From Oscillospiraceae bacterium (lineage in GTDB: Bacteria > Bacillota > Clostridia > Oscillospirales > Oscillospiraceae), in the NCBI GenBank assembly GCA_017861365.1, contig JAGFXR010000006.1, positions 140,266 through 204,265 on the forward strand: DNA of 64,000 bases, given 5' to 3'. Each line of letters starts with the position of its first letter. Position 1 is the first letter of the stretch. Under the pieces are notes generated by a model, which saw only the letters and a program-made list of their open reading frames with translations, made no database searches and had not been told where the DNA came from. Shown one piece after another: positions 53,469 to 61,552 of this stretch. Position numbers and translations under genes: made by a program.

Positions 53469-54623
53469 ATGTATCAATCAAAAAGCCGAGTATTCAATTA
53501 CTATAACTTATTTCCGTCCGATGTCACCGAGACAGGCCGTTTTCTCCTCTCTGCCATGAGCTTTATGCCACCGCTACATGAGCATGCGCTCAAGCTGATG
53601 CTAAAACCACTGGTCTGTGATGACGTGGCTCCCAAAACGTGCAAAGAGCTTGTCCGTGCTGGATATCTCTACTGCGAGGACACAAACAGCGGCAAATTTT
53701 ATGCGCTGACCGCCAAAACACACCAGTATCTTGACTATGAACAGAAAAACAGCCATTGCCGCAGGGACGCAATCAAGCCAAGCAACCTTCTCAGTTTTCG
53801 GCTCCAGAGCTTGATTATCGCGGAGCGGCTGGTATCCGTTGCCACAGCGGTCTTTCTGGAAGAATGGCATTCCCTCCCTGTACATTCCCATGAGGAATAT
53901 TTAAACATGAATGGATTAGACAAAGCCGCCTTTGATGCGGCACTGGTAGAAAAGACCGTTGCCACAATAGACGTGCTCCCGCGCTCTATCGTGCAAAATA
54001 GCAAGGTTATTTCCGCGCTGGAAAATGCCATCCTGTCAGGCACTATCCCGTATACAGACTGTCATAATCCAGCCCTATATGAAAATCTGGACGCACAATA
54101 TCCAGCCTTGGCACGGCTCCACGCCTATGACTGGCTGCTTCAAAAGAAAATGACAATCGCGGCACGACAGAACGCAAATAAGTCTGACCCAGCCCTTGTA
54201 AAGGAATTAGCTGTGATAAACAACAAGCTTAACCTCTTGTCTCCACAGGCGGGTATCTTTTTATTAAACGGCGGTCAAAAAGCTATTACATTGTCCCTGC
54301 TTCAAGCAAATGGCATCTTTTTAGAAGATTTGGGCGAAGAAACCGTACACTTTGGCCTGATCAACAATAAAAGCGATGGGCTAACAGCCAGAACATTATC
54401 AGGCCGCATAGATTTGATGGTATCTCTTGCCCTCGCGCTTGGGCGGGAATCCGAAGTTACCATCTATACGCTCGCTGATGATCAACAGGCCGTAAACAAA
54501 AACCTGAAACAGGTTTTAGACAGGCTCAGCACCAAAATAGACGTGCCCGCAGTGCATTGGACTGTACTTCCAACCACCGCCCCGCCCTGCAAATATGCCA
54601 GAATGAGAGGACTTAAAAAATAA
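53469..54623 (+). CDS. Unknown island protein B (possible winged helix at N-terminus)
   Basis: 384 residues with AGGAGG 8 nt upstream. Not recognised. The N-terminal ~90 residues resemble a winged helix (CKELVRAGYLYCEDTNSGKF, YALTAKTHQYL). The middle is helical, and the C-terminal ~120 residues alternate hydrophobic strands and helices (GIFLLNGGQKAITLSLLQAN, DLMVSLALALGRESEVTIYT), suggesting an alpha/beta fold. The ending is basic (KYARMRGLKK). It forms a probable operon with protein A. Confidence 0.6.
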   Translation: MYQSKSRVFNYYNLFPSDVTETGRFLLSAMSFMPPLHEHALKLMLKPLVCDDVAPKTCKELVRAGYLYCEDTNSGKFYALTAKTHQYLDYEQKNSHCRRDAIKPSNLLSFRLQSLIIAERLVSVATAVFLEEWHSLPVHSHEEYLNMNGLDKAAFDAALVEKTVATIDVLPRSIVQNSKVISALENAILSGTIPYTDCHNPALYENLDAQYPALARLHAYDWLLQKKMTIAARQNANKSDPALVKELAVINNKLNLLSPQAGIFLLNGGQKAITLSLLQANGIFLEDLGEETVHFGLINNKSDGLTARTLSGRIDLMVSLALALGRESEVTIYTLADDQQAVNKNLKQVLDRLSTKIDVPAVHWTVLPTTAPPCKYARMRGLKK

Positions 54624-54755
54624 AATAAAAAATTTTTCGTTTCTCTTGATAATTAAAATTTTTTGTAGTACTTTATATCCGTCAACGTTGAATGACAAAA
54701 AATCGTACGATAGTAACACAGTTTAATAAAAAAATATTAAAGGAGTTTATTTAAA

Positions 54756-55028
54756 ATGATTATATCTCTTGAACACAACCGAGTATTTAGCTTCCATATT
54801 CCCGATACAGAGTATACCATTCATATGGAATGTTTTTACAACGAAGAAACGTTAGCTTTTGAAACTGACATATCTTGTTATTTAAGTAAAAGAAAAAATA
54901 ACATTCGCTTGTATTTATATCGTATTTGCAATCCAGCTGAAAATAATGTTTCCATGGAAGATGCTCTGAGACTTGTGTTATGGAATAATTTATCAAACTA
55001 CATTGCAGAATACGAAAAAAATATGTAA
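54756..55028 (+). CDS. Small hypothetical protein
   Basis: 90 residues; AAAGGAG stands 11 nt before ATG. Acidic, with several aromatic residues, predicted beta-strand then helix. Not recognised. It lies just upstream of the ArdA gene and may belong to the same early-expressed antirestriction cluster. Confidence 0.55.
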   Translation: MIISLEHNRVFSFHIPDTEYTIHMECFYNEETLAFETDISCYLSKRKNNIRLYLYRICNPAENNVSMEDALRLVLWNNLSNYIAEYEKNM

Positions 55029-55049
55029 ACAACTAAGCCGTTCTCCCAC

Positions 55050-55134
55050 CACTGAGCGTAATATTCTTTTTTCGACATTAATATAATCAAATATATTAAT
55101 TCTCGCTCAAAAGTACAAAATATTACGCTCAGTG
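55050..55134. repeat. 16-bp inverted repeat enclosing a 53-nt loop upstream of ardA
   Basis: CACTGAGCGTAATATT (55050-55065) is the exact reverse complement of 55119-55134. Inside, ATTAATAT (55077-55084) pairs with ATATTAAT (55093-55100). The structure ends 14 nt before the ardA start. It could form a large hairpin in single-stranded DNA or RNA. Confidence 0.7.
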
Positions 55135-55148
55135 AAAGGATGAACAAT

Positions 55149-55655
55149 ATGCTGTCAGTTTACGTAGCAAACTTGTCTCAGTACAATTCAGGTCATATGG
55201 ACGGTCATTGGCTGAAACTTCCTGCCAGCGACCCATATGAAATCCTCCCTCAAATTGGCGTTTCGGAGGGGCAAGAGTATTTTTGCCCCGACTGTGAAAG
55301 TGATATAGAGGGATTGGCAAGCTGTATTGGAGAATACCCATGTCTCCATACGCTCAATGAGCTTGCAACCGCCATTGAACAACTGGAACCATATCAATTA
55401 GATACCTTGAAGGCTCTCTTATGCGTAGAACGATTTTATCTCCCTGAATTGCTGGAACGGCTAGAGGAGTTGGACGAATATCAACTTATTCCAGCATTCA
55501 CCGACGAGGAACTAGGACACTACTACGCCGAAGAACTTGGAACGGAAATTCCAACATTTTGCGCGCCGTACTTTGATTATGAGGCCTACGGTTCGGATAT
55601 CAGCATTGATTCTTTTGGTTGTTTTACAAAATACGGTTTCTTATTAATGGGATAA
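55149..55655 (+). CDS. ardA: Antirestriction protein ArdA
   Basis: 168 residues from ATG 55149, with AAAGGA 8 nt upstream; ATG 55140 abuts that RBS. The N-terminus has the ArdA pattern YVANLSQYNSGHMDGHWLKL. The highly acidic middle mimics DNA (ELLERLEELDEYQ), and the C-terminal FDYEAYGSDISIDSFG, then YGFLL, is typical. ArdA blocks type I restriction enzymes by imitating B-form DNA, protecting an incoming element. Its position beside a serine recombinase marks this part as a transferable element. Confidence 0.85.
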   Translation: MLSVYVANLSQYNSGHMDGHWLKLPASDPYEILPQIGVSEGQEYFCPDCESDIEGLASCIGEYPCLHTLNELATAIEQLEPYQLDTLKALLCVERFYLPELLERLEELDEYQLIPAFTDEELGHYYAEELGTEIPTFCAPYFDYEAYGSDISIDSFGCFTKYGFLLMG

Positions 55656-55688
55656 AAATATAGAAAGAGAGGTTCGGTTATTCCGACT

Positions 55689-55823
55689 ATGGCAAAAAAT
55701 ATTAGAAAGGTTGAGCTGAAAGCTGCTGAGGCAGCAGAAAAAAATAAAATTAAGTCTGCCGATATTCTTCGGTTTATTTGTAAAAGTGTTGATCAATATT
55801 ATGAAAGGACTGAAAATCAGTGA
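55689..55823 (+). CDS. Small 44-aa protein coupled to the recombinase
   Basis: A short, Lys/Glu-rich helical frame (MAKNIRKVELKAAEAAEKNK then SADILRFICKSV). Its stop overlaps the GTG start of the recombinase (GTGA). The RBS GAGAGG is 17 nt away, so translation would be weak. It may be a leader or a small DNA-binding excision factor, which is unproven. Confidence 0.5.
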   Translation: MAKNIRKVELKAAEAAEKNKIKSADILRFICKSVDQYYERTENQ

Positions 55824-57541
55824 GTTTAAAACGTGTAGTCGGCTACTGTCGATATTCTACTGAGATGCAACGCGACGAATCTATTGAAGCTCAGCAACGC
55901 GCAATTACCAGATATTGTGAATCAAGCGATCTTGCAATATCTAAATGGTATATCGACAAAGCCCAAAGTGCCTCAATCTCCCAGCGCGACGAATTCCAGA
56001 CTATGCTGAAAGATGCGCTTAACGGAGAATTTGACATACTGGTGTTTCATAAGCTAGACCGCTTTGTAAGAGACTTAGAAGACCAAATTATTTTTCTGAA
56101 TAGACTTAAGGATGCGGGCGTAGTCACAAAATCTGTTTGTGAGACTATCGAGGATACTCCCGCAGGAAGATTAAGCACGAACATATATGGGGCATTCAAT
56201 CAGTATTATAGTGATAATTTGCGGGTTGAAACTATGAAGGGACTCTGCGAAAATGCCTATAAAGCTCAATATAACGGCGGTACAGTCCCTTATGGACTGT
56301 CTGTTGACCCTACAGACAAAAAGTATATAATTAATCCCCACGAAGCAGAAGCTGTGAAACTTATCTTCATTCGTACTGTTGAACGCTATTCTTATCAGGA
56401 AATTCAACAGGAATTGACTGCAAAAGGATTTCGAACCCGCGACGGGAAAAAGTTCACCGCAAATTCACTTTATTCTATCTTACACAACGAAAAATACACT
56501 GGAACCTATATTTACAATAAATCCGCTGCGGCAAAAAAGATTCGCACGGATGGAGTGAGCCGAAAAACCCGAAATGGTCATAAAACCAAAGATCGCTCCG
56601 AATGGATTATTATTGAAAATGGTCTGCCAGCTATTATTTCAAAAGAAACTTTTGAAGCTGTACAGAAAATACTGGCTGGCAGGGTACGCTCTGGTCAAGC
56701 CAAGGCAAAGCAGACCTACTTACTGTCGGGGAAAATTATCTGTGGCGATTGCGGCAGTGTTTACGCTGGAAATTATCGTAAGAGTTACGGAAAGCAAGGT
56801 GAATATATCAGCTATCGTTGCACTCGCAAAAACAAGACGCTTAAATGCTCGAATAAGGAAATCAAGCGTGATCTGGTTGAAGAACAGGTCTTAAAGATTC
56901 TTAGCAACCTTGTTTTTAATAACAACAAAATTCCCGAATTGGTTCACGCATATGAAAATTATTGCGCGGAACAAAACCAAGAGCTTATTGACAATGTTAA
57001 GCGTCAAGAAAAACTTCTGGATGAAGTGAATAAGAAGCTGTCAAACACTGCAAATGCTATTGCATCTTGCGGGCTATCGGATACTCTTCAAACAATGCTT
57101 GCTAGCCTGGAGCGGGAAAAAACCGTTATCAGCAGCAGCTTAGCCAAAGCAAGAAAAGATGTTTGTAGCATTACAATTGACGTTGACGCGCTAACTCAGT
57201 CGTTCCGACAGGCAAAAAGAGCCTTTGAAAACGGAACGCTTGAAAACATGAAAGCAATCGTTCAAGATTATGTAGAGAAAGTGATAGTATTTGAGGATAA
57301 GATGGTCATCATGCTGAATCTCCAAAATGAACAGCTAAAAGACCTGCTGGAAAAAGAAGAAGCAAGCAGGAAATCCCTGCTTGCTTCTTCTTTTGATTTC
57401 TCCTCAAACGAGGATGTGTTGGCGGAGAGAGAGGGATTCGAACCCTCGAACGGTTTCATCCATTACACGATTTCCAATCGTGCGCCTTCGACCAGCTCAG
57501 CCATCTCTCCATGGCGATGCTCGAATTACGTTGCTTTATAG
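55820..57541 (+). CDS. Large serine recombinase, integrase of the tRNA-Ser island
   Basis: 573 residues from GTG 55820, with AAAGGA 10 nt upstream and a start overlapping the preceding stop. The resolvase domain has nucleophile Ser13 in YCRYSTEMQ and DRFVRD near residue 90. The recombinase domain (about 160-265), zinc ribbon CGDCGS...CTRK...C and coiled coil (about 380-450) follow. The last ~45 codons cross the attachment site and read antisense through tRNA-Ser (EREGFEPSNGF), so the C-terminus is supplied by chromosomal DNA and would differ in the excised form. It sits at the island's right end, as expected for its integrase. Confidence 0.9.
   Translation: MSLKRVVGYCRYSTEMQRDESIEAQQRAITRYCESSDLAISKWYIDKAQSASISQRDEFQTMLKDALNGEFDILVFHKLDRFVRDLEDQIIFLNRLKDAGVVTKSVCETIEDTPAGRLSTNIYGAFNQYYSDNLRVETMKGLCENAYKAQYNGGTVPYGLSVDPTDKKYIINPHEAEAVKLIFIRTVERYSYQEIQQELTAKGFRTRDGKKFTANSLYSILHNEKYTGTYIYNKSAAAKKIRTDGVSRKTRNGHKTKDRSEWIIIENGLPAIISKETFEAVQKILAGRVRSGQAKAKQTYLLSGKIICGDCGSVYAGNYRKSYGKQGEYISYRCTRKNKTLKCSNKEIKRDLVEEQVLKILSNLVFNNNKIPELVHAYENYCAEQNQELIDNVKRQEKLLDEVNKKLSNTANAIASCGLSDTLQTMLASLEREKTVISSSLAKARKDVCSITIDVDALTQSFRQAKRAFENGTLENMKAIVQDYVEKVIVFEDKMVIMLNLQNEQLKDLLEKEEASRKSLLASSFDFSSNEDVLAEREGFEPSNGFIHYTISNRAPSTSSAISPWRCSNYVAL
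57353..57394. terminator. Bidirectional hairpin inside the recombinase 3' end, serving tRNA-Ser
   Basis: A perfect 18-bp stem (57353-57370 with 57376-57393), loop AAATC. On the minus strand it lies 26 nt after the tRNA CCA, so it probably replaces the tRNA terminator displaced by the insertion. It also lies within the recombinase coding sequence. Confidence 0.7.
57419..57431. repeat. Attachment-site copy (right), 3' end of tRNA-Ser
   Basis: TTGGCGGAGAGAG, identical to 30285-30297. It covers the CCA, discriminator, acceptor strand and first T-stem base of the intact tRNA-Ser. Confidence 0.65.
57420..57510 (-). tRNA. tRNA-Ser(GGA)
   Basis: 91 nt including encoded CCA. Acceptor stem GGAGAGA/TCTCTCC with discriminator G. 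Anticodon stem CACGA/TCGTG encloses loop TTGGAAA, anticodon GGA (reads UCC/UCU). The long class II variable arm is typical of tRNA-Ser, followed by the T arm with loop TTCGAAT. A strong promoter lies 42 nt upstream. Confidence 0.96.
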
Positions 57542-57558
57542 TTGGGACAACAGTAGAA

Positions 57559-57586
57559 ATTATAACACAATATTATATAAAGTCAA
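57559..57586 (-). promoter_or_regulatory. Promoter of tRNA-Ser
   Basis: On the minus strand -35 TTGACT (57581-57586) and -10 TATAAT (57559-57564) are separated by 16 nt, with an extended TGT before the -10. Confidence 0.75.
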
Positions 57587-57689
57587 TACCTAAATTTAAA
57601 AAGAAACGGGCAGCGGAAATACTTACCTCTTGTCGGTATTGCCCCCCATGGGTTACAATGGTTGTATAAAATTACAAGGAGTGTCCGAC

Positions 57690-58514
57690 ATGAAACGAAT
57701 GCGACTGGCTATATTGCTGGCACTGATCTTTCTGCTGAACACATCAGGAACCGCATATGTAGACACAACCGAACGCCCCGTTTATATCAACGGCACCCCG
57801 CTGAGCCAGGTATGGGCCACGGAATACACCTCAGGCACTACCTACGTCTCCCTGAGAGCTGTGGCAACCGCCCTCTCCTCTCAGGCCTCTGTCACCTGGG
57901 AAAATGGTCAGGCAGTGGTTCGCACCTCGAATCTCACTCTGACCGCCCGACCGGGAAACTGTTACATAGAAGCCAACGGGCGCTGCCTTTACGTTGCCGG
58001 CGGAGTGCTGCTTTCCGGACAGCGTATTATGATTCCTGTACGGGTGCTGGCTCAGGCCTTTGACGCATCCGTGCGGTGGGACGCCTCTTCCAATTCCATT
58101 TACATCACATCCGGTTCGGGCGCCATTCTGTCCGGCAGCTATTTTTATGACACCAACAGCCTTTACTGGCTATCGCATATTATTTCAGCGGAAAGCCAGA
58201 GTGAACCGATGTCCGGTCAAATTGCCGTTGGAAATGTGATTTTAAACCGAATTAAGAGCGACGAATTTCCTGACACGGTTTATGATGTAATTTTTGATCG
58301 CGAATGGGGTGTGCAGTTCGCTCCAGTGTCTATCGGCAGCATTTACTGGGAACCGGCCGAAACCAGCATCATCGCCGCGAAGCTCTGCCTGGAGGGTGCA
58401 AATGTGGTGGGCGACGCGCTGTACTTCATTGACCCGGACAAGGCCGAAAACCTATGGGTTCCCGAGAGCCGCACCTACATAACCACCATCGGCGCTCACG
58501 ATTTTTACGCCTGA
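57690..58514 (+). CDS. SleB/CwlJ-type cell-wall hydrolase with stalk domains
   Basis: 274 residues from ATG 57690, with AAGGAG 8 nt upstream. Signal peptide (MKRMRLAILLALIFLLN). Two copper-amine-oxidase-N-like stalk motifs (YVSLRAVATALSSQASVTWE and MIPVRVLAQAFDASVRWDAS) are followed by a C-terminal SleB/CwlJ-type lysozyme-like domain. This starts at HIISAESQSEPMSGQIAVGN, where the glutamate is the expected catalytic residue, and ends TYITTIGAHDFYA. Such enzymes cut spore-cortex or cell-wall peptidoglycan, here outside the membrane. It supports a spore-forming host. Confidence 0.88.
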   Translation: MKRMRLAILLALIFLLNTSGTAYVDTTERPVYINGTPLSQVWATEYTSGTTYVSLRAVATALSSQASVTWENGQAVVRTSNLTLTARPGNCYIEANGRCLYVAGGVLLSGQRIMIPVRVLAQAFDASVRWDASSNSIYITSGSGAILSGSYFYDTNSLYWLSHIISAESQSEPMSGQIAVGNVILNRIKSDEFPDTVYDVIFDREWGVQFAPVSIGSIYWEPAETSIIAAKLCLEGANVVGDALYFIDPDKAENLWVPESRTYITTIGAHDFYA

Positions 58515-58553
58515 TGCATACAATGGGATAGTCCAGCCTGAGGAGGCATTGCC

Positions 58554-59057
58554 GTGTACCAAGACTATCCCGTTCCGCTCCCCCGCGTCTTGTTGGACCG
58601 TCCGCCGACAGCGCGAGCTCTTCTGAGAGGCAGCGAGGCCTATCCCGCACTGGGCGGTGAGGTCCTCTTCTATCCCTTTCAGGATGGCAGTCTGCTGCTC
58701 GTCCGGGCCGCGGGCCTTCCCGGGGACGGTTTTCTGGGATTCCATATTCACACTTATGGCGACTGCTGTATCGGAGGAGACGTTCCATTCAACTGCGCCG
58801 GGGGTCACTATGACCCGGAGGGCGGCGTCCCCCACCCAAATCACGCGGGTGACTTGCCGGTACTCCTTTCCAATGCCGGGCGCGCTTTTGCGGTTGTTTA
58901 TACCAGTCGCTTTACGCCCACTGAGGTCATCGGGCGCTCCGTCATCATTCATGGCATGCCAGATGATTTCCGCAGCCAACCCGCCGGGGACAGCGGCTCG
59001 CGCATCGCCTGCGGCGCCATTGAAGCCCTTTCGGTTCAATCACCGTCCAACACATAA
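58554..59057 (+). CDS. Cu/Zn superoxide dismutase-like protein without signal peptide
   Basis: 167 residues from GTG 58554, with GAGGAGG 7 nt upstream. All metal-site elements of Cu/Zn SOD are present: GFHIHTYGDC (two copper His), the GGHY bridging His, PHPNHAGDL with zinc His and Asp, and VIIHGMPDDF with the last copper His. The disulfide cysteines are in GDC and ACGAIE. No signal peptide or lipobox is seen, which is unusual because bacterial SodC is normally exported. It may be cytosolic or a structural variant. A strong terminator follows. Confidence 0.85.
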   Translation: MYQDYPVPLPRVLLDRPPTARALLRGSEAYPALGGEVLFYPFQDGSLLLVRAAGLPGDGFLGFHIHTYGDCCIGGDVPFNCAGGHYDPEGGVPHPNHAGDLPVLLSNAGRAFAVVYTSRFTPTEVIGRSVIIHGMPDDFRSQPAGDSGSRIACGAIEALSVQSPSNT

Positions 59058-59067
59058 CTCCGCTTTT

Positions 59068-59111
59068 CATCAGGAGCCGGGGCAATCTAACGATTGCCCC
59101 GGCTCCTGATG
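59068..59111. terminator. 20-bp bidirectional terminator
   Basis: A perfect 20-bp stem (59068-59087 with 59092-59111), loop TAAC, between the convergent SOD and acyltransferase genes. Confidence 0.88.
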
Positions 59112-59112
59112 G

Positions 59113-60207
59113 TTATGCCAGATAACGATTTAAAATTGGAATCTTGGAGATACACCAGGAGGCAGCCAGACTGCCTGCCAGCAAAATCGCAAACTGCAAC
59201 GGAATCAGCAGCGGAGGCGGGAGCATAACGGAACCCGGCCCATAGCCGAACCGGAACAGCATGTCGAGAAAAAACGGATGCACCAGATAAACCCCCAGCG
59301 ACAGACGGCTGACGCGGGCGATCCACCTCCGGCTCCCCAAGCCCTCTCCGTGGCGTTGAACCAGAAGAAACAGTGCCAGCGCCATCAATACTATGTTCGG
59401 TGAGTTATAACTATATAAATTGAAATTGGCCACGCCGTCCCGGCCGGAAAACAGCCAGGTTCCCAGAACCGTGAAGGCAGCGCACACAAGCCCCAGCCCA
59501 TAAATCCATTTGCGGGTACGGTCTGAGGGAGGATAGGCATGCAGATAATAGCCGGTCACATACAGGCCCACATAGCCCATTACCAAGGTGACATTAATCC
59601 GGCTCAGGCAGGTTTGAACAGTCTGGCTGGGGAACAGCAGCAACATTGAAGGCAGCAGAGATGCAAACAGAATGCTGAGCGCCAGAATATAGTGAAGCTC
59701 CCGTTTCTGAGCATTGCGGACAAATACCCTGAGAACGGGCGTCACCAGATAGAGTCCTATGGTCATAAACAGATACCACAGATGGTAATATGTACTCCCA
59801 TGAATCACCAGCCTGAGGCAGGATACAAACCATCCAAGTGACAAATGACTCTTGCCCGGCCAATTGTTCAGACAGACATAGAAAACCGTCCATACCGCCA
59901 GCGCGGTACAGATGCGCAGGAGATATTTGCAAAATAGATCCTTCACGGTCAGCGGCTTGGCGGGGTCGAGAAAAAACATGCCGGAGATCAGAACAAAAAC
60001 CGGTACAGCCCAGCGAGCCAGGCTGTCCAGCAGATTAAACAGCCACCACAAGCCTGTTGCGTAAGGGGTACAGCCCAGCCATCCGCCACAGAGATGAATC
60101 GTGATTACCGCCAACATAGCGGCGACCCGCAGAAGGTCGGCCCAGGCAAGCCGCACCTTGTCCTGCGGCCCGGTTTCGGGACTGTGCTCTGTTTGAACTG
60201 TTTCCAT
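59113..60207 (-). CDS. Membrane acyltransferase 3 family protein
   Basis: 364 residues from ATG 60207. About ten membrane helices. The family motif is LAWADLLRVAAMLAVITIHL near the N-terminus, where the histidine is the conserved catalytic residue of acyltransferase-3 proteins, and WYLFMTIGLYLVTPVLRV follows in the middle. Such enzymes acetylate or succinylate cell-wall or surface glycans from the membrane. The start follows 2 nt after the stop of the VOC gene, so the two are coupled, although no functional link is obvious. Confidence 0.85.
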   Translation of the reverse strand: METVQTEHSPETGPQDKVRLAWADLLRVAAMLAVITIHLCGGWLGCTPYATGLWWLFNLLDSLARWAVPVFVLISGMFFLDPAKPLTVKDLFCKYLLRICTALAVWTVFYVCLNNWPGKSHLSLGWFVSCLRLVIHGSTYYHLWYLFMTIGLYLVTPVLRVFVRNAQKRELHYILALSILFASLLPSMLLLFPSQTVQTCLSRINVTLVMGYVGLYVTGYYLHAYPPSDRTRKWIYGLGLVCAAFTVLGTWLFSGRDGVANFNLYSYNSPNIVLMALALFLLVQRHGEGLGSRRWIARVSRLSLGVYLVHPFFLDMLFRFGYGPGSVMLPPPLLIPLQFAILLAGSLAASWCISKIPILNRYLA

Positions 60208-60209
60208 CG

Positions 60210-60578
60210 TCAATGACCTGCAGGAACAATTTCAATCCAGTAGCCGTCCGGGTCTTGAATAAAATAGATGCCGACCTCGGGATTTTCAAAGCAGATACAG
60301 CCCATGGCCTGATGCTTTTCGTGGAGCGCCTCATATTCGTCAGTGACCAGGGCCAGATGAAATTCCGCTTCACCCAAATTATATGGTTCGGTGCGTTCAA
60401 ACAGATGGGTCAGCTCAAGCGTAAAACCGGTCACACCATCGCCCAGGTAGACCAGCCGGAAGGGCGCGCCGGGGGGAGCCAACTCGCGGACGGGAGTAAG
60501 TCCCAGCGCCTCCTTGTAAAAAGTCAGGCTTCGTTCCAGATGGAGAACATTGAAATTTACGTGATTGAATTGAAGCAT
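60210..60578 (-). CDS. VOC-family (glyoxalase I-like) protein
   Basis: 122 residues from ATG 60578, with GAGG 9 nt upstream. Paired beta-alpha-beta-beta-beta modules of the vicinal-oxygen-chelate fold: FNHVNFNVLHLERSLTFYKE with the first metal His, ELTHLFE, HLALVTDEYEALHEKHQ, and IYFIQDPDGYWIEIVP with the terminal Glu. This is consistent with a glyoxalase I-type lyase detoxifying methylglyoxal, but other VOC activities are possible. Confidence 0.85.
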   Translation of the reverse strand: MLQFNHVNFNVLHLERSLTFYKEALGLTPVRELAPPGAPFRLVYLGDGVTGFTLELTHLFERTEPYNLGEAEFHLALVTDEYEALHEKHQAMGCICFENPEVGIYFIQDPDGYWIEIVPAGH

Positions 60579-60694
60579 GGGAAGCATCCTCTCTACTTTT
60601 TATTTCATACCATGCCGATGACTCCGGGATTACATGCGTCAGGATCATTGATATTATAACAATCAGTACAGAGAATTACAAGCCGCCGTTCATA

Positions 60695-61549
60695 TCAGTG
60701 ATTTCTGAGCCGGGCGGCGATGTTCCGTCCGGTGGGTGTGGCGGCGAGTCCTCCTGCGCCTGTTTCCCGAAGGGCTGCGGGCATAGAATCGCTCACGGCC
60801 CGGAGTGCGTCGATCACCTCGTCACAGGGAATCGGGCTGCCGATGCCCGCCAGCGCCATCTCAGCGGCGGAGAGGGCGTTCATCGCGCCGATTACGTTAC
60901 GCTTGACACAGGGCACCTCCACCAGGCCCGCCACAGGGTCGCAAATCAGCCCCATCAGATTTTGCAGCGCCATGGCACAGGCATCCGCCATCTGTTGGGA
61001 GTTTCCCCCCCGCAGCTGCACGAGAGCCGCCGCCGCCATGCCTGAGGCGGAACCAATCTCCGCCTGACAGCCCCCCTCCGCTCCGGCGATGGAAGCGCGG
61101 GCGGCGATGACCTGCCCAAAGCCGGCTGCCGTATAGAGGGCGCGCACCATGTCGTCGTCGGTCAGCCGATCTCCGCCCTGCAGCGGAATGAGCACGGCGG
61201 GCAGAACTCCGCTGGAACCGGCGGTAGGCGCGGCGACAACGCGCCCCATACAAGCGTTGCTCTCCCCTACCTTCAGCGCCGTGGCGATGACTGCCTGTAC
61301 CAACCCGCCGCAGATTGTCGTGGATACCGCCTCCATTTTTCCGCCGTCGCCGCCCACAAGACCGCTGGACGACTGCCGCGCCGGATCGTAGTCCGCCGCG
61401 GAGTCGCGCATGGCCTGCCAGAGCTGCTCCATCCGGCTCCAGGATTCGGTGCGGTCCGTCCCCCGTTCATTGCAGTCGTCCTCCAGCACCGCCTCCCAAA
61501 CCGGACGGGTTGCGGCCGCATGCAGCATGTCCTCCATAGAATGAAACAT
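60695..61549 (-). CDS. sdaAA: L-serine dehydratase, alpha subunit
   Basis: 284 residues. Iron-sulfur (not PLP) L-serine deaminase catalytic subunit: GSSGVLPAVLIPLQG, AEGGCQAEIGSASGMAAAAL, and CDPVAGLVEVPCVKRNVIGA, whose cysteines hold the [4Fe-4S] cluster. It converts serine to pyruvate and ammonia, feeding fermentation. The start is 3 nt after the sdaAB stop, with GGAGG upstream. A two-gene operon with the beta subunit. Confidence 0.95.
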   Translation of the reverse strand: MFHSMEDMLHAAATRPVWEAVLEDDCNERGTDRTESWSRMEQLWQAMRDSAADYDPARQSSSGLVGGDGGKMEAVSTTICGGLVQAVIATALKVGESNACMGRVVAAPTAGSSGVLPAVLIPLQGGDRLTDDDMVRALYTAAGFGQVIAARASIAGAEGGCQAEIGSASGMAAAALVQLRGGNSQQMADACAMALQNLMGLICDPVAGLVEVPCVKRNVIGAMNALSAAEMALAGIGSPIPCDEVIDALRAVSDSMPAALRETGAGGLAATPTGRNIAARLRNH

Positions 61550-61552
61550 CGG

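Larger units (their letters stand above)
30285..57431. mobile_element. 27-kb composite genomic island inserted at tRNA-Ser(GGA)
   Basis: Bounded by 13-nt direct repeats of the tRNA-Ser 3' end. The intact tRNA lies at the right, and the displaced tRNA terminator lies at the left. The serine recombinase adjacent to the right end (55820-57541) is the natural integrase. The cargo includes a LuxR regulator, a giant surface protein, a second recombinase module, a DUF4062 cassette, a PrimPol replication gene and ArdA. GC content drops clearly from about 46 kb rightward, so the island is probably built from at least two elements. The boundaries are inferred from sequence, not shown by comparison with an empty site. 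Confidence 0.62.
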
